Shown piece by piece: positions 39,066 through 50,539 of a DNA stretch of 64,000 nt. The translations under genes were made by a program, and so were the position numbers. Each line of letters opens with the position of its first letter. The stretch's first letter is position 1. Under the pieces are notes generated by a model. That model was not told the origin of the DNA. It worked only from the letters and a program-made list of their open reading frames with translations, and made no database searches. This DNA comes from Bugulina stolonifera (lineage: Eukaryota > Bryozoa > Gymnolaemata > Cheilostomatida > Bugulidae), in NCBI GenBank assembly GCA_935421135.1, contig OW285193.1:13874099-13938098 (forward strand), in the 5' to 3' direction.

Positions 39066-42000
39066 CTAATCGTCGCCCAGCAAATCATCAAAATTCACAT
39101 CCTACAAAGCAAACAGCATCAGCTGATAAATACCAGCAGCAGTACAAAGATTAACAACTCCCTTATATGCTGTGTCACCGTATATTGTACAACCATAATG
39201 CCATGCTGAAATAGCCCCTAGATAACCAACTGATAAACGTTGCTTGGATATTACTGCCGTATAAAAATTACATTCCCTTAGAATTCACTTGACTTCAGGT
39301 TGGAAATAGTAATTTACTTCAGAAAAGTATTTGCTCAAGTTATATAGAATTCCTCTACTTTACTTTGTCTGGGAGCATGATTGTTAGTCATAACAATTAC
39401 CCTACTGATCAAACAATAGGAGTGACCCTTCCTACGCCCACTAGTGTTACAATCTGTACTAGAGATTAGATAGCCTAGCACTGTACACCGTACATGCGGG
39501 AAAACTGAATGGAAAATTTAATAATTTCAGGAGTTTTTGCATCAGTTTATTATACAAACTACAGTTAATGAACCTACACTCTATATCTACACTGCACGTA
39601 CACACCACACTCACATGTAGCACATAGACATTGTACATGTACATCCTCACCACACGTACACATACAACATGTACACTGATCTACACACTGTATATACACA
39701 CCGTATATACACACTGTATATACACACCGTATATACACACCGTATATACACACCGTATATACACACCGTATATACACACCACATCAATACACCACATCTA
39801 CACACCGTATCTACATGTCTGTACTTACAGATGTGTCAATATTTTCATCAATCTTCATATTTTCTAAGTCTAACTCAAGTTCATCTTCTAACTGTTGTGT
39901 GGCCGTAGGTGGGGGTTTAGACGTGGCAGGAGGAGGAGGAGGCTCCTTACCACTAGGAGTCTCTGCAGGCTGCCCAGTGTCTGTAGGAGAGCGTAACGTC
40001 GTCTCATTTAGTCGTTGCATGTCGTCCTCCTGGAAGATTCAGCACACGTCATAATATTTACAACAGGTATACAATATTATGAGTTAGATTTCTCTTAAAA
40101 TTTTACCTATCCCAAATCCCGAACAATTATATACCAAGGATGATATTTGCTAGTCATAACTATCAGATTATGACCAGCCATCTTGTATGTAAATGGTTGT
40201 TTCCACTTCATGCACAAAGTCCATGCTGTCTATGTCTATTCCAACAAGATATTAGAGAAATAGCGAATACTTGACTTACAGCTGCAGCCGCGAGCGCCTC
40301 TGCAGTGGTACCAGGGTCAAATCTACCAGAACTAATAGCTTCTTCCATCTCCTCAGTCACATTCCTGTCTGTGTTGGGCTGAAATACAACAAATATAGCA
40401 TAACATAATATATAAGCAATAGAATATAGCATAACATAATATATAAGCAATAGAATATAGCATAACATAATATATAAGCAATAGAATATAGCATAACATA
40501 ATATATAAGCAATAGAATATAGCATAAACATGTAATGTAATAAAACTCAGAGATATGAATGTGATAGCTTACCAATGATACCTAGCAACGTCAATTGTGT
40601 AGCCACACTATCAACATCGATACGCATTGAAGAACTTAAAAACATCAGCCCACATTATGTTCGCTAAAGAGAAATTCTTTACTTGCTGAGGTGGCAAATC
40701 TACTAGATTGGTATAAACTGGATAACTGTAACTGTAGTGTATTCCTTAGTATATACTACCCTACTGTAAGTGTAGTGAAGGCCTTAGTATATACTAGCCT
40801 ACCGTAAGTGTAGTGAAGGCCTTAGTATATACTAGCCTACCGTAAGTGTAGTGTAAGCCTTAGTATATACTAGCCTACCGTAAGTGTAGTGAAGGCCTTA
40901 GTATATACTAGCCTACCGTAAGTGTAGTGAAGGCCTTAGTATATACTACCCTACTGTAAGTGTAGTGTATCCCTTAGTATATACTAGCCTACTGTAAGTG
41001 TAGTGAAGGCCTTAGTATATACTAGCCTACCGTAAGTGTAGTGAAGGCCTTGGCTGGTAGTTTTCTCCTCCTCTCCTGTGTCAGATACTTCTCCGTAGTC
41101 TCAGACTCCTTGAGACCAGGGAACAGGTTAGTGTACTCTGCAGGGTCAGCGAGTGTGGCGGCTAGTTTGGGGTGATTCTCCGCTACACTCTCCTTCCACA
41201 ACTTGGATATTCTGCATCAACAGAGAAGAGAAGGTAACACATAGTAAGGGAGACAACTCACTGGAATATTAGTCTAGCTAGAGTGTCTTAGAACCATCAA
41301 CCAACCAATGAGGAGTAAACTAATCGTAAAATACACTAAACAGCCTATAACGAGCGCTGTTTATCGGCACTACACTGGTTATTTTTAAATACAATATATC
41401 TAAAAACATAGTTGTACAATACAGACCATATACACACAGGTGTTCTAAAGCTATCACACTCAATAGACACGCCCACTAACCTTGAAGTTTGACTAGGCAA
41501 GTATGTTCTAGCAAAGAATGCTGCTTCTGGCAGTCTGCCAGTAGCCACAAGCGCCTCTAAGCACTTTTCTGTCTCGCCCAACATGAAATATGAGAGAAAT
41601 GCAATGTTGGTATGGTCAGACTCCTGGGCCATCTCCGCTAGCTTACCAACCTGTGTACAGAACATGATTTATTATACTCATTAGTAATGAGTCATTACCA
41701 TCAGTTACGCTGTTGACATGTGGAGACTACTCCTGAAGCTTCACTCAGAGATCGATAGTATAAAACTAGTAACATACTACATACAGTGTAGTAATAATAT
41801 GGGCACTACAACATACACTGTGATTGACTAACTGATCTAGTATGGCACTTGCTTGACATGAACTACACAGTACCCACCACACACTACACAGTACCCACCA
41901 TGTTAGCATTGCCAGCAGACGTAGAGAGCAGGAGCAGACCACTGAAGTCCTTGGCTTTCTGTAGCGCTTCCTGGGCAAGTCCAAACTCTGACTTGGACAC

Positions 42001-45000
42001 TGCAAGTTCTGCCAGCTGCTTCCATTTACCCTCAGTCTGTAAAGTGTCCACATTACACATTGTAGACATAGATGGTATGTATAGGTAGGTACTAGAAATT
42101 TAAATATAGCATATGGTGAAATACAGCATAGGGTGATACTACCTCAAACCCCCGAGTATGCAAAGGCTACCCATCTTATGTGACACTCGCGTAAAATTAA
42201 GAGATTATAAATATTGCAGGGTATAGAAAAAGTTATTCTGTAAAGGGTTGTTGGGTGTCTCCTTCCACCCCCAATTCCATTCTACACTCACATCTTGCTC
42301 TGTGGCTATGTCATATGCAGTCTTCATGTCTGCTAATTGTAGAGCTAGCTCAAACTTGTGTTCAGGATCACACGTTACAGCCAGGGCCTGAGGCTTGAAT
42401 CCTTGTTTCTCCAGGAAGTGGGCGACTCTATTGCGTTGATCTTTAGGTATAGTGGGTAGAACCTGTAGCATATAAGAGTTTACAATTATAGCTATCAATG
42501 CAGAGAAAGCGCGTCTACAACGCTAGTCATGAATCACAAGGTGATTACCAAACCTAACTGGTTATGGCTACACATACAGCTATATGAACTATTTGGTCAC
42601 TAGCATGAGATGACCAGTTCATCCTGTGAACCAAAATCCCAGAAATCACTTGCTATATTTCAAATCAAATCAATACTGCAAGTACGCTCATATTTACACG
42701 TTGAATTACATGTCAAAGGAAACGATGCCCTCTATTTTAGCAGTACGAACTTGAGTTCACACTGTATGATCGATGTTAATTATATATACGGAATTACCAC
42801 AATCTGACCCCTCAATGTATATTACATTATACATTATAGTTAATGAAATCAGCTGATAGTGACCGATGGCTAGATAGTGACTATCAACAAGCACTGCTAA
42901 GTACCTTGTCAGCAGTGTCAAAGTCCTTCCTCATAACAGCTGTCTGGTACTCCAATACTGAGAGCAGTAGAGAGTAGCTAACTACATTCAGTTCTTTGTC
43001 TCCCAGATATAGCCTGTTCTCCTTAGGTATATAACCTAACACGTACATCACTCTGTCCAGGTGAGCTACAATAATGTTATACAATAACTTAATATACGTA
43101 CAGAATACAAGTAATATAAACATACAACCAAACGGATACCAACCATTGACTGGTGTAATTTTTGTGATCACGATGACGCAACTAGAGCAATATTACGGAG
43201 TGAGAAAATGTTGATCATGACCATAGTGATCGCAGTCACCATGATAACCACAATCAATGACATGATTGTGTGTATTATTTATTCCGTGTCTTTATGGAAG
43301 GTAAGACATACCTATAGTAACCAACTCTCCACCAACATAATAGTTGAGTCTGTTAACAGAGTTGGTATAGATAAAGCAATCTCCAACCCAACAACCTGTC
43401 TTCACTGTCTCCTCTACCTCACCAACCACCTGCAAAATATTTAGAAAAACCACCCAATACAATGTGTCATAATCAAAGACTTTGAATCAAACCCTTTAAG
43501 TGGCTATCTGCTATCTATCTATCTACTACCACAGAAGAGTGCTTTAGTTGACGCTTACCTCGAATGCATCCTCTACGCCGTCAGCTGTTAAAAGTTCAGG
43601 GTCAGATTTGGCAGCCTCAACGGCTTCAGGGTTGTATTTGAGTATAAAAAAGGATTCTTCTGTAGCAATGCACACTTGTTCACCTGTCTCCGACCAAAGT
43701 ACCTGTAAAGACAAGAATTGTGACATCATACAACCACCTGCTAAACAGTTTTAGCTGTTATACCACCACCACCTATCATCTTATCAGGCTTATCCTCCAA
43801 CTAGGAGATGACCCACACTAAAACAAGAAAAGTTGTATTCTCCATCGACCAATAACAACATATTCGCTCTAGCTGAGCTCACACATGTAACCATCTAGTT
43901 ACTCAGTATAACATGTAACCATCTAGTTACTCAGTATAACATGTAACCATCTAGTTACTCAGTATAACATGTAACCATCTAGTTACTCAGTATAACATGT
44001 AACCATCTAGTTACTCAGTATAACATGTAACCATCTAGTTACTCAGTATAACATGTAACCATCTAGTTACTCAGTATAACATGTAACCATCTAGTTACTC
44101 AGTATAACATGTAACCATCTAGTTACTCAGTATAACATGTAACCATCTAGTTACTCAGTATAACATGTAACCATCTAGTTACTCAGTATAACATGTAACC
44201 ATCTAGTTACTCAGTATAACATGTAACCATCTAGTTACTCAGTATAACATGTAACCATCTAGTTACTCAGTATAACATGTAACCATCTAGTTACTCAGTA
44301 TAACATGGTACATCAGTCTCACCAATTTGGGTACAATCTCTATCCTCCTAACCAACTCTGTGTTGTCCCAGTCATAGAATGCCAGACCAGATACTGACTT
44401 GACACCTAGCATAGCCCCACCATATATACCTGTAAGAGAAGGCAAAACTATGCTCAGATTTAGAGATAAGACGATCACAAGGATCACATACATCTGTATA
44501 CATGTTAAAAGTGAGCACGGAAGGCATACATACCTTCAGCTCCAAACTCGGGTTTAAATGACTTGATTTCTTTGAAATTCTTGAATAGTTTGACATTAGT
44601 GGTTCCCTCCCTGGTGGCGTAGAGAGCTGAGTCGTTGCTCCAGATAAACTCCAACGCTGAGCCGAAGCTCTTGTTCCGGAGAGCCATTGCTGTGTATATG
44701 ATATACTCTCCATCTCCGCACACAGTCACAAACCTAGAGATAGTAGATGAAATGTAGTTACACAGAGCAATGAAGCAATCCAGTAATAGCGTATACATAC
44801 AGTGTGTATGTATAAAGTGGGCGTAAAGTCATGTAGGTTAACTGTATGCAATATGATTTCCGACGTAAACACTGAAAAAAATCACAGTCCTGTGAATTGA
44901 GCTCATCCCTGAATTGAATATGCAATCCCAGGTTAAAGTTGGCGAAATACATGTACATGCAACTATTATACGTAAGCAGTCATTATTTTGGCTGATATTC

Positions 45001-48000
45001 AATATTTGATAACTAGAAGGTAGAGTCAAAGTGATAGCAGTTAGTGGGACAAGGGGTGATTATCTAATACCATCAGATGATGGTATTGAATACATTGCAC
45101 AATGTCATGCTATTATAAAAGACCCTGATTAGATGTTACGATAACGCATGTAAATATTGTCGCGACAAGATGAAATACATGCAAACGACATTAATATAAG
45201 CACACCTTTATCTCATCAGTGGAATAGATATAATACAATAACTACAGCATGCCAATCCCAGAAAATAACATTCCATGTAAGATGCACATGATCGAGTGTC
45301 AAAGCACAGTAAAATCCCAAGTTTATCTTATAAACAGCGAAGTTGTCATCTCTTGCAATCCATAACACAGGAGAAGATAATTCCAAATAGCAATAGAATG
45401 GTCAGTACCAGTTATTTGGTTGTATATATGTACATGTATAATATGACATAAAGATGTTAACAGACATAGCCTACCTTCCATTAGGATTATGAGATATACT
45501 TTGAGGGTAGATCTCACAACTCCCTAAATCTTTAATGGCCAAAGGAAGTCGCTCTCCATCTTTAATATCAGCATCAGCCAGAGCTTTAATATTCGCCTGC
45601 TGTACGTCTGCATGTTTGGCCCAAATAATCTTACCACCAGCATCCATGGACATGGCTGGTTCCTCTCTACCCAGCTACAGGTGGTACCATACATGTACAC
45701 ATAAGGTTACAGTTGAATACTACCCAGCTACAGGTGGTACCATACATGTACACATAAGGTTGCAGTTGAATACAATATTGTAGCAATCAATGGATGACTT
45801 TTTTCATTTACCTTCATCTCTATAGATGAGATGTGGTTGCAGAAGCAAGATTGAAGTAAAACATGGAAAATTGAATTGTCTAGTTGTTACACTATGAATT
45901 TCAGCACTAATTTGTCTGTTAAAACTGTAGGTAATGAGAACACAATCCTTAACCACTACAAATCGCATTAGAAATTTCATAGTAAATCTGTCAGCAGAGG
46001 GCAAATTTCAAAGCACAGTCAGAACCTGACCGACATTTGTAAATCATGGGTTGACACCAGTCAAAACACAAAGGTAAAAAAATATAGGCGAACCTTGCGA
46101 GTGCATTATTCTAATAAAAGCTTTACAATATGATTTCTGAATATTCATCTAAAGGGAACTTCTAGTGTACATACAGTTGGTACATAAATAAGTGCAACTT
46201 ACAGCAATGATAATGCTTCCTTCGTCATAACCAATTGCCACATTATTACTCCCTCGCATACATGCGATACACCAAGCTCTCTCCATCCCATAATTCAGAG
46301 TTGACTCGAGTCGATAGGTGTTTGCGTGCCAAATTCTAGTGGTACCTGTACGGGTCACATTACAAATAATTTAATAAATCCACGACCAACAACCATGTAT
46401 AGTACATGTGTATAGGCCTAATATCTACGTGTACATTCTCTAGGTCGGTGACATGGTACTACAAAATGGCTCGTGATTTATTTATACTCGAAACACACCT
46501 ACCATCTTCAGAACCAGATAGGATGATAGGAAGTTCTGGATGGAATGCTACACATGTGACATTCTGGGCATGTCCTTCTAGAGTCTGTACACATGTCTTG
46601 TTCTACAACAACAACCATCCCATTACTCTGACAGCCAAACCTTTATCATACAGATTAAACGGTCAAGACGTAACATAACCGTAGAGCCCACATCGATAAC
46701 GAATGTGTTACCTGATAATCCCAGATCTTGCAAGTTCTGTCATCTGCTCCAGATATTAGGTAAGGTTTGTCTCCCCCTGAGTAGTAGTCTAGCGTGTTCA
46801 CTCCTTTCTCGTGTCCTTCGAGTGTGAAGTTAGGATTAGCTGAGCCTAATGACCATACCTACAGAAAATACATAGCACTTAACAACTTTCTATTTCCCAC
46901 TTTCTATCTTCCACTAGACAACACACACACCAGTACATTACTATATTACCAACTAACTTAATAAATGAGAGTTGTCTGTTCGATATACAACATTTCATTC
47001 AACAAAACGAAATAAATGAGTAGAGGTTCTTACCTTGACTGTCTTGTCTAGAGAAGCACTAGCAAATGTGTTGTTGTCTTTGGGATTTATCTTAATCTGC
47101 ATGACATAATGGGTGTGTCCTTCGAATACTTGAGTACACACCCACTTCCTCTCCCAGTCCCACAATTTGATCGTTGAGTCATCTACAATCAGGGCAATAC
47201 CATTCTCAGGACGACTTTTATTAAGGAGAGCATCATACAATACCAAACAATGCCCAGCACTCTATACAATCATGTAGTGTAATGCAAAGGAATGCCAACT
47301 CCAATACAACAAACAGATCATCATAGTATTACTACTAAGTATTACAACAGCTTAGCACAATTACAACTATTGACATACCACTGCTAGTGAGAATGTAGGG
47401 CTGAGTGGGATGGGCTGCTATTGATCTAATATAATCACTGTGGGCCTCGAATGTGTGAACTCTCTCTAGTGTGTTATAGTTGAACACCTTCACCTGCATG
47501 TCATCCTGTAATACGTATTCAAACAATATCAGAGAAAATTCCAACGCCATAGTTTATGCATAATAGATTAGAGCGACATACAGTATGGCGTGTATATTCC
47601 ACATATGGCACATTACATGCCGCACATAAACTAATAATAACTCACCGAACCAGTCACTACCCAGTTCTTCCTGGCTACAAACACTGCTGCTCTTACTGGA
47701 GTATCGGCAGCCACTTCAAATGTTTTTATCAATGTCTACAATAGAAGAAATGCACTGTTATAATTCAGACAATCCAAACTAATTTGAATAACAATTAATA
47801 CTGCATTGTGGGGACCCGAGTCCACAAATTGATCAAATAATGTACATTGTATATAGGGAGCATACCTGTGTTTCTATGTTCCAGACGTGCACATTGCCCA
47901 TGTATAAGCTGACCAGCACCCATGGTTCAGTAGGATGAAGGTCTGTGGCCTTCACTCTATCTGAACGTGCAGAACATTTTCGCTTCACATCCAACTTCAG

Positions 48001-48477
48001 CGGCTAAACACAAAATACAGTTATTAGTTGAAAACTGCTTGCGACCAAGTTGAGAATCATTGCTAGTGCAACACATTTATCAGTTAAAAATTATTTCAAC
48101 TTCCATCTACCAATTATTCCAATAATTACTTGATCTCGTTTCATTAGTTAGTAACAGCACAGTTTAGTTGTTGGTCGACAGAATTATGAAGTAGGCCACG
48201 AGATAGAAGTTATGCTCTTTTACTCTTTTTAAAAATGCAACAATGTAATGAACTAGAACACAATTTATGCTTGGTGTGAGAACAGTATTAGCACAATAAT
48301 TTCAAACTAGCTTATGTGGCGGATCCAATAGATGTTAGTGCACTTCTACTACCAGTATACTACTGAGCAACTCGGACTCGCCCTGTGGGTGGTAATTCCA
48401 GTATTCCACCATTCACTCAAATTGCTTTTGCGTTAACATGATACACGCAGAAGTTCGACACAACACACCCTTACCAT
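39066..48477 (-). CDS. COPB2: coatomer subunit beta' (beta'-COP)
   Basis: Twenty-one exons on the minus strand join in phase to about 940 residues (human 906): 48477-48475, 48003-47866, 47735-47646, 47505-47379, 47182-47034, 46858-46712, 46602-46503, 46345-46203, 45674-45475, 44733-44534, 44429-44323, 43702-43559, 43429-43312, 43065-42905, 42462-42292, 42036-41899, 41650-41481, 41211-41031, 40378-40280, 40029-39829, 39101-39066. Exon 1 is only the ATG. N-terminal WD40 propellers include [43 protein letters not shown] and [12 protein letters not shown]. The second-propeller and alpha-solenoid part has [47 protein letters not shown] and [11 protein letters not shown]. The acidic tail ends FDDLLGDD, the usual family end. 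Beta'-COP is part of the COPI cage and binds dilysine cargo for Golgi-to-ER transport. Several introns carry minisatellites that touch splice sites. Confidence 0.97.
39675..39815. repeat. 13-bp minisatellite in the last COPB2 intron
   Basis: About nine copies of ACACCGTATATAC with single-base variants. The array ends about 14 bp from the exon 20 donor (exon ends at 39829 on the minus strand). Confidence 0.9.
40396..40530. repeat. 31-bp minisatellite beside the COPB2 exon 19 acceptor
   Basis: Four to five near-identical copies of a 31-bp unit (TAACATAATATATAAGCAAT plus 11 bp). The array starts about 17 bp upstream (minus strand) of the exon 19 acceptor, so it covers the likely branch-point region. 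Confidence 0.9.
40727..41058. repeat. 38-bp minisatellite carrying the COPB2 exon 18 donor
   Basis: Eight to nine copies of a 38-bp unit (GTAAGTGTAGTGAAGGCCTT followed by AGTATATACTAGCCTACC). On the minus strand each unit contains AGGCCTTCACTACACTTACG, which is the 3' end of exon 18, followed by the donor GTAGGC or GTAGGG. The real junction is at 41031. Downstream copies repeat both the exon end and the donor. Confidence 0.95.
41860..41902. repeat. 21-bp duplication carrying the COPB2 exon 16 donor
   Basis: Two copies of CTACACAGTACCCACCA start at 41863 and 41884. On the minus strand each holds GTGGGTACTGTGTAG, that is, the donor GTGGGT and the start of the intron. The real donor follows ATG at 41899. 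Confidence 0.85.
43880..44306. repeat. 28-bp minisatellite in COPB2 intron 11, ~15 identical copies
   Basis: The unit TATAACATGTAACCATCTAG plus TTACTCAG repeats with period 28 (CTAGTTAC at 43923 and 43951). Copies look identical throughout. The array ends about 16 bp downstream of the exon 11 donor (exon ends at 44323). There are no spacers between units, so it is not a CRISPR array. Confidence 0.95.
45668..45773. repeat. 53-bp duplication carrying the COPB2 exon 9 acceptor
   Basis: Two tandem copies (45668-45720 and 45721-45773) begin TACCCAGCTACAGGTGGTAC and differ by about one base. On the minus strand each contains the acceptor CACCTGTAG and the first bases of exon 9 (CTGGGTAG). The proximal copy (45674) is the one whose frame continues into the exon. 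Confidence 0.92.
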
Positions 48478-48848
48478 ATTTAATAATAATTAAAACCAGA
48501 ACTCCCAGAGAATCGCTTTGTCTTTGTCTTCTTGTGCCACTCGAAACAATTTTAACGACTTGGAACAAATTTTACATTTATATTTTGTTTTAAACCGGTA
48601 GTGGACGTGGCCTCGTGATTGCGCGTGCTCCTTGGAGTATAAAAACGGTCCTCGGAGCAGTGCATCGGCTCGAGAACACTACTTAAAAAAACCTATAACG
48701 ATGTTAAGAGGGCATTTTTGGTTATTTTGACGAGTTGAATATATCGTCATTCAAAAAGTGAAAATCTGAAAAATTCCAACTGCGCTGTATTGACGTGTGA
48801 GTTTTGATTGAGGGTTTTCGTCAAAGTTTCCAGCATCACAAAGTTACG
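48478..48848. promoter_or_regulatory. head-to-head promoter region COPB2 / SPCS1
   Basis: Only 371 bp separate the two start codons, so both promoters and 5'UTRs must overlap this stretch. On the plus strand TATAAAAA lies at 48638-48645 in GC-richer sequence, about 200 bp upstream of the SPCS1 start. No TATA box is evident for COPB2 on the minus strand. Both products act in the early secretory pathway, so shared control would make sense; that is inference. Confidence 0.65.
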
Positions 48849-50539
48849 ATGGCAAGTTTAGAGTGGCTGCAACAAATGTTTCCTGAACCAATTAAATCGT
48901 TCCCCTCCCATATGGTAAGGTAGTAAATAGCCAATGGGCCTGGTTTTTTTCCCAAACACTGAAACAGATAATTATTATTTTTGTTTTATATTAAAAATTA
49001 TCAATTATTTTATATAAAATATAATAATAATTATTATTATTATTGTTGTTTTACAATACAACGTAATAAATCGGTGTACATGCGACACGATGCTACTTAA
49101 TATTAAATATAATAATGCAACCAATAGTCCAATACTCTACAGATAGTCATATTAATTACTAAATTTAAAATTAGTGATTACAATTATTGTATTAATTATA
49201 ATAAATAATATAAATAAATAATAGTTATTATTATTTATTTTATAATAAATATAAACTTTATATTTAGCCCATATAAGAATAGACTATATTAGGCCTAACG
49301 TTTTCTCCAATGTCGAATGTGCAATTGAACACAGCATCAACATTAACATAGCAGCCAAATGCAAATGAAATTGCAACTAGACATTTATATTTCTGTTATT
49401 GTATTGTTGTTATTTGTTAAAGTAAGACTGACAAAGCTCTAAATTTGTGGCTGACATTCCATGAAATTAAATATAAAAAAGTCAATTAAAGTTTTGGGAT
49501 TATTAGGTCCACTTTCAGCAGTCGGAGCCTAGTTGTATTGTGAATGTGTGTGGAAATAAAGAGGCTAAATATAAACTAGGTCTTGTCTTAAACTCCTCAC
49601 TTGGGAAGCTTTTTGGATACTAAAGGACAGTATTTTCATTCTGTTGTATTGCATTGTGATTGTTATAATACAAGACTAATTTTTATTACAGGACTATTTG
49701 GGACAACAACGAGCAGAAAGGATTTCTCAGTTCATTATTACAGTGTGTGCAGTAAGTTTATGCAACCAACCAATCAGCTCCGTTAATTTTTACCAGAACT
49801 TGTCTGTTCAGTAGTCCAATATAGATGAGTGCGTTTAGCTGATCTGGATACAGCAGAGGATGACAACTATGGTAGTAATTATATTTATTTGCTATAGGTC
49901 TGATGATGATTAACATGTTTAATAACTCTTTGCTCACATGTTGCAGATTGTAGGATTTATATGGGGTTTTATGGAGCAAAAATTCTCTTATACTGTATAC
50001 TGCACACTGGGTGGATTCTTCATCTCTTGCTTGGTATGTATGCATTGGCTTGATATTATCATCCAGCACGTTTCAGCATTATTATGTACTATTTTTCTTC
50101 ACTCCATGCGCTACGTAAAAAACATATCCTTAGTTCCAGTAAATAATTGCAATATTCATGTCTAGGGCCTTATCTTTTTCAGCGACATTTCCCTATCCGC
50201 TTTGACACTTGTACGCGGTATTTTGTCCATAATTGAAATATATTATAAGCATGCCTTACTTGTAGTTGAACTATCCTGTAACAACTGCCTTTTTTGTAAA
50301 AGGAAATAGTGAATAGGCACACCTTGTATTACAACGTTGTGTGTAGACTTAGTGTTCTTATGCTGACACTCTGTGATGACTATTCCATACTGACACTCTG
50401 CGATGACTGTCTATTCTAGATTATACTATTCCCATGGCCTGTGTTCAGAGTAAGAAAAGATCTAGTGTGGCAAAAAGTATTAGAAAAAGACCCCAATGAT
50501 GGAGATACCGCCGCTGGCCAGAAGCAGAAGAAGAATTAA
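48849..50539 (+). CDS. SPCS1: signal peptidase complex subunit 1 (SPC12)
   Basis: Four exons: 48849-48914, 49692-49751, 49947-50033, 50420-50539, all GT-AG at codon boundaries, giving 110 residues (typical for the family). The N-terminus MASLEWLQQMF leads to DYLGQQRAERISQFIIT. Two membrane segments follow (FIITVCAIVGFIWGFM and YTVYCTLGGFFISCLIILF), then a family-typical PWPVFR and a basic, Gln/Lys-rich cytosolic tail ending in KQKKN. SPCS1 is a non-catalytic subunit of the ER signal peptidase complex and helps spare membrane-protein segments from cleavage. The likely polyadenylation signal is AATAAA at 50825-50830. Confidence 0.95.

Noticed and set aside
39574..39908. Open frames with IHTVYTH / YTVCIYG repeats
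   Set aside because: They are translations of the 13-bp minisatellite in the last COPB2 intron.
43880..44306. CRISPR-like regular 28-bp repeats
   Set aside because: Units are directly adjacent with no spacers, inside a eukaryotic intron; this is a minisatellite.
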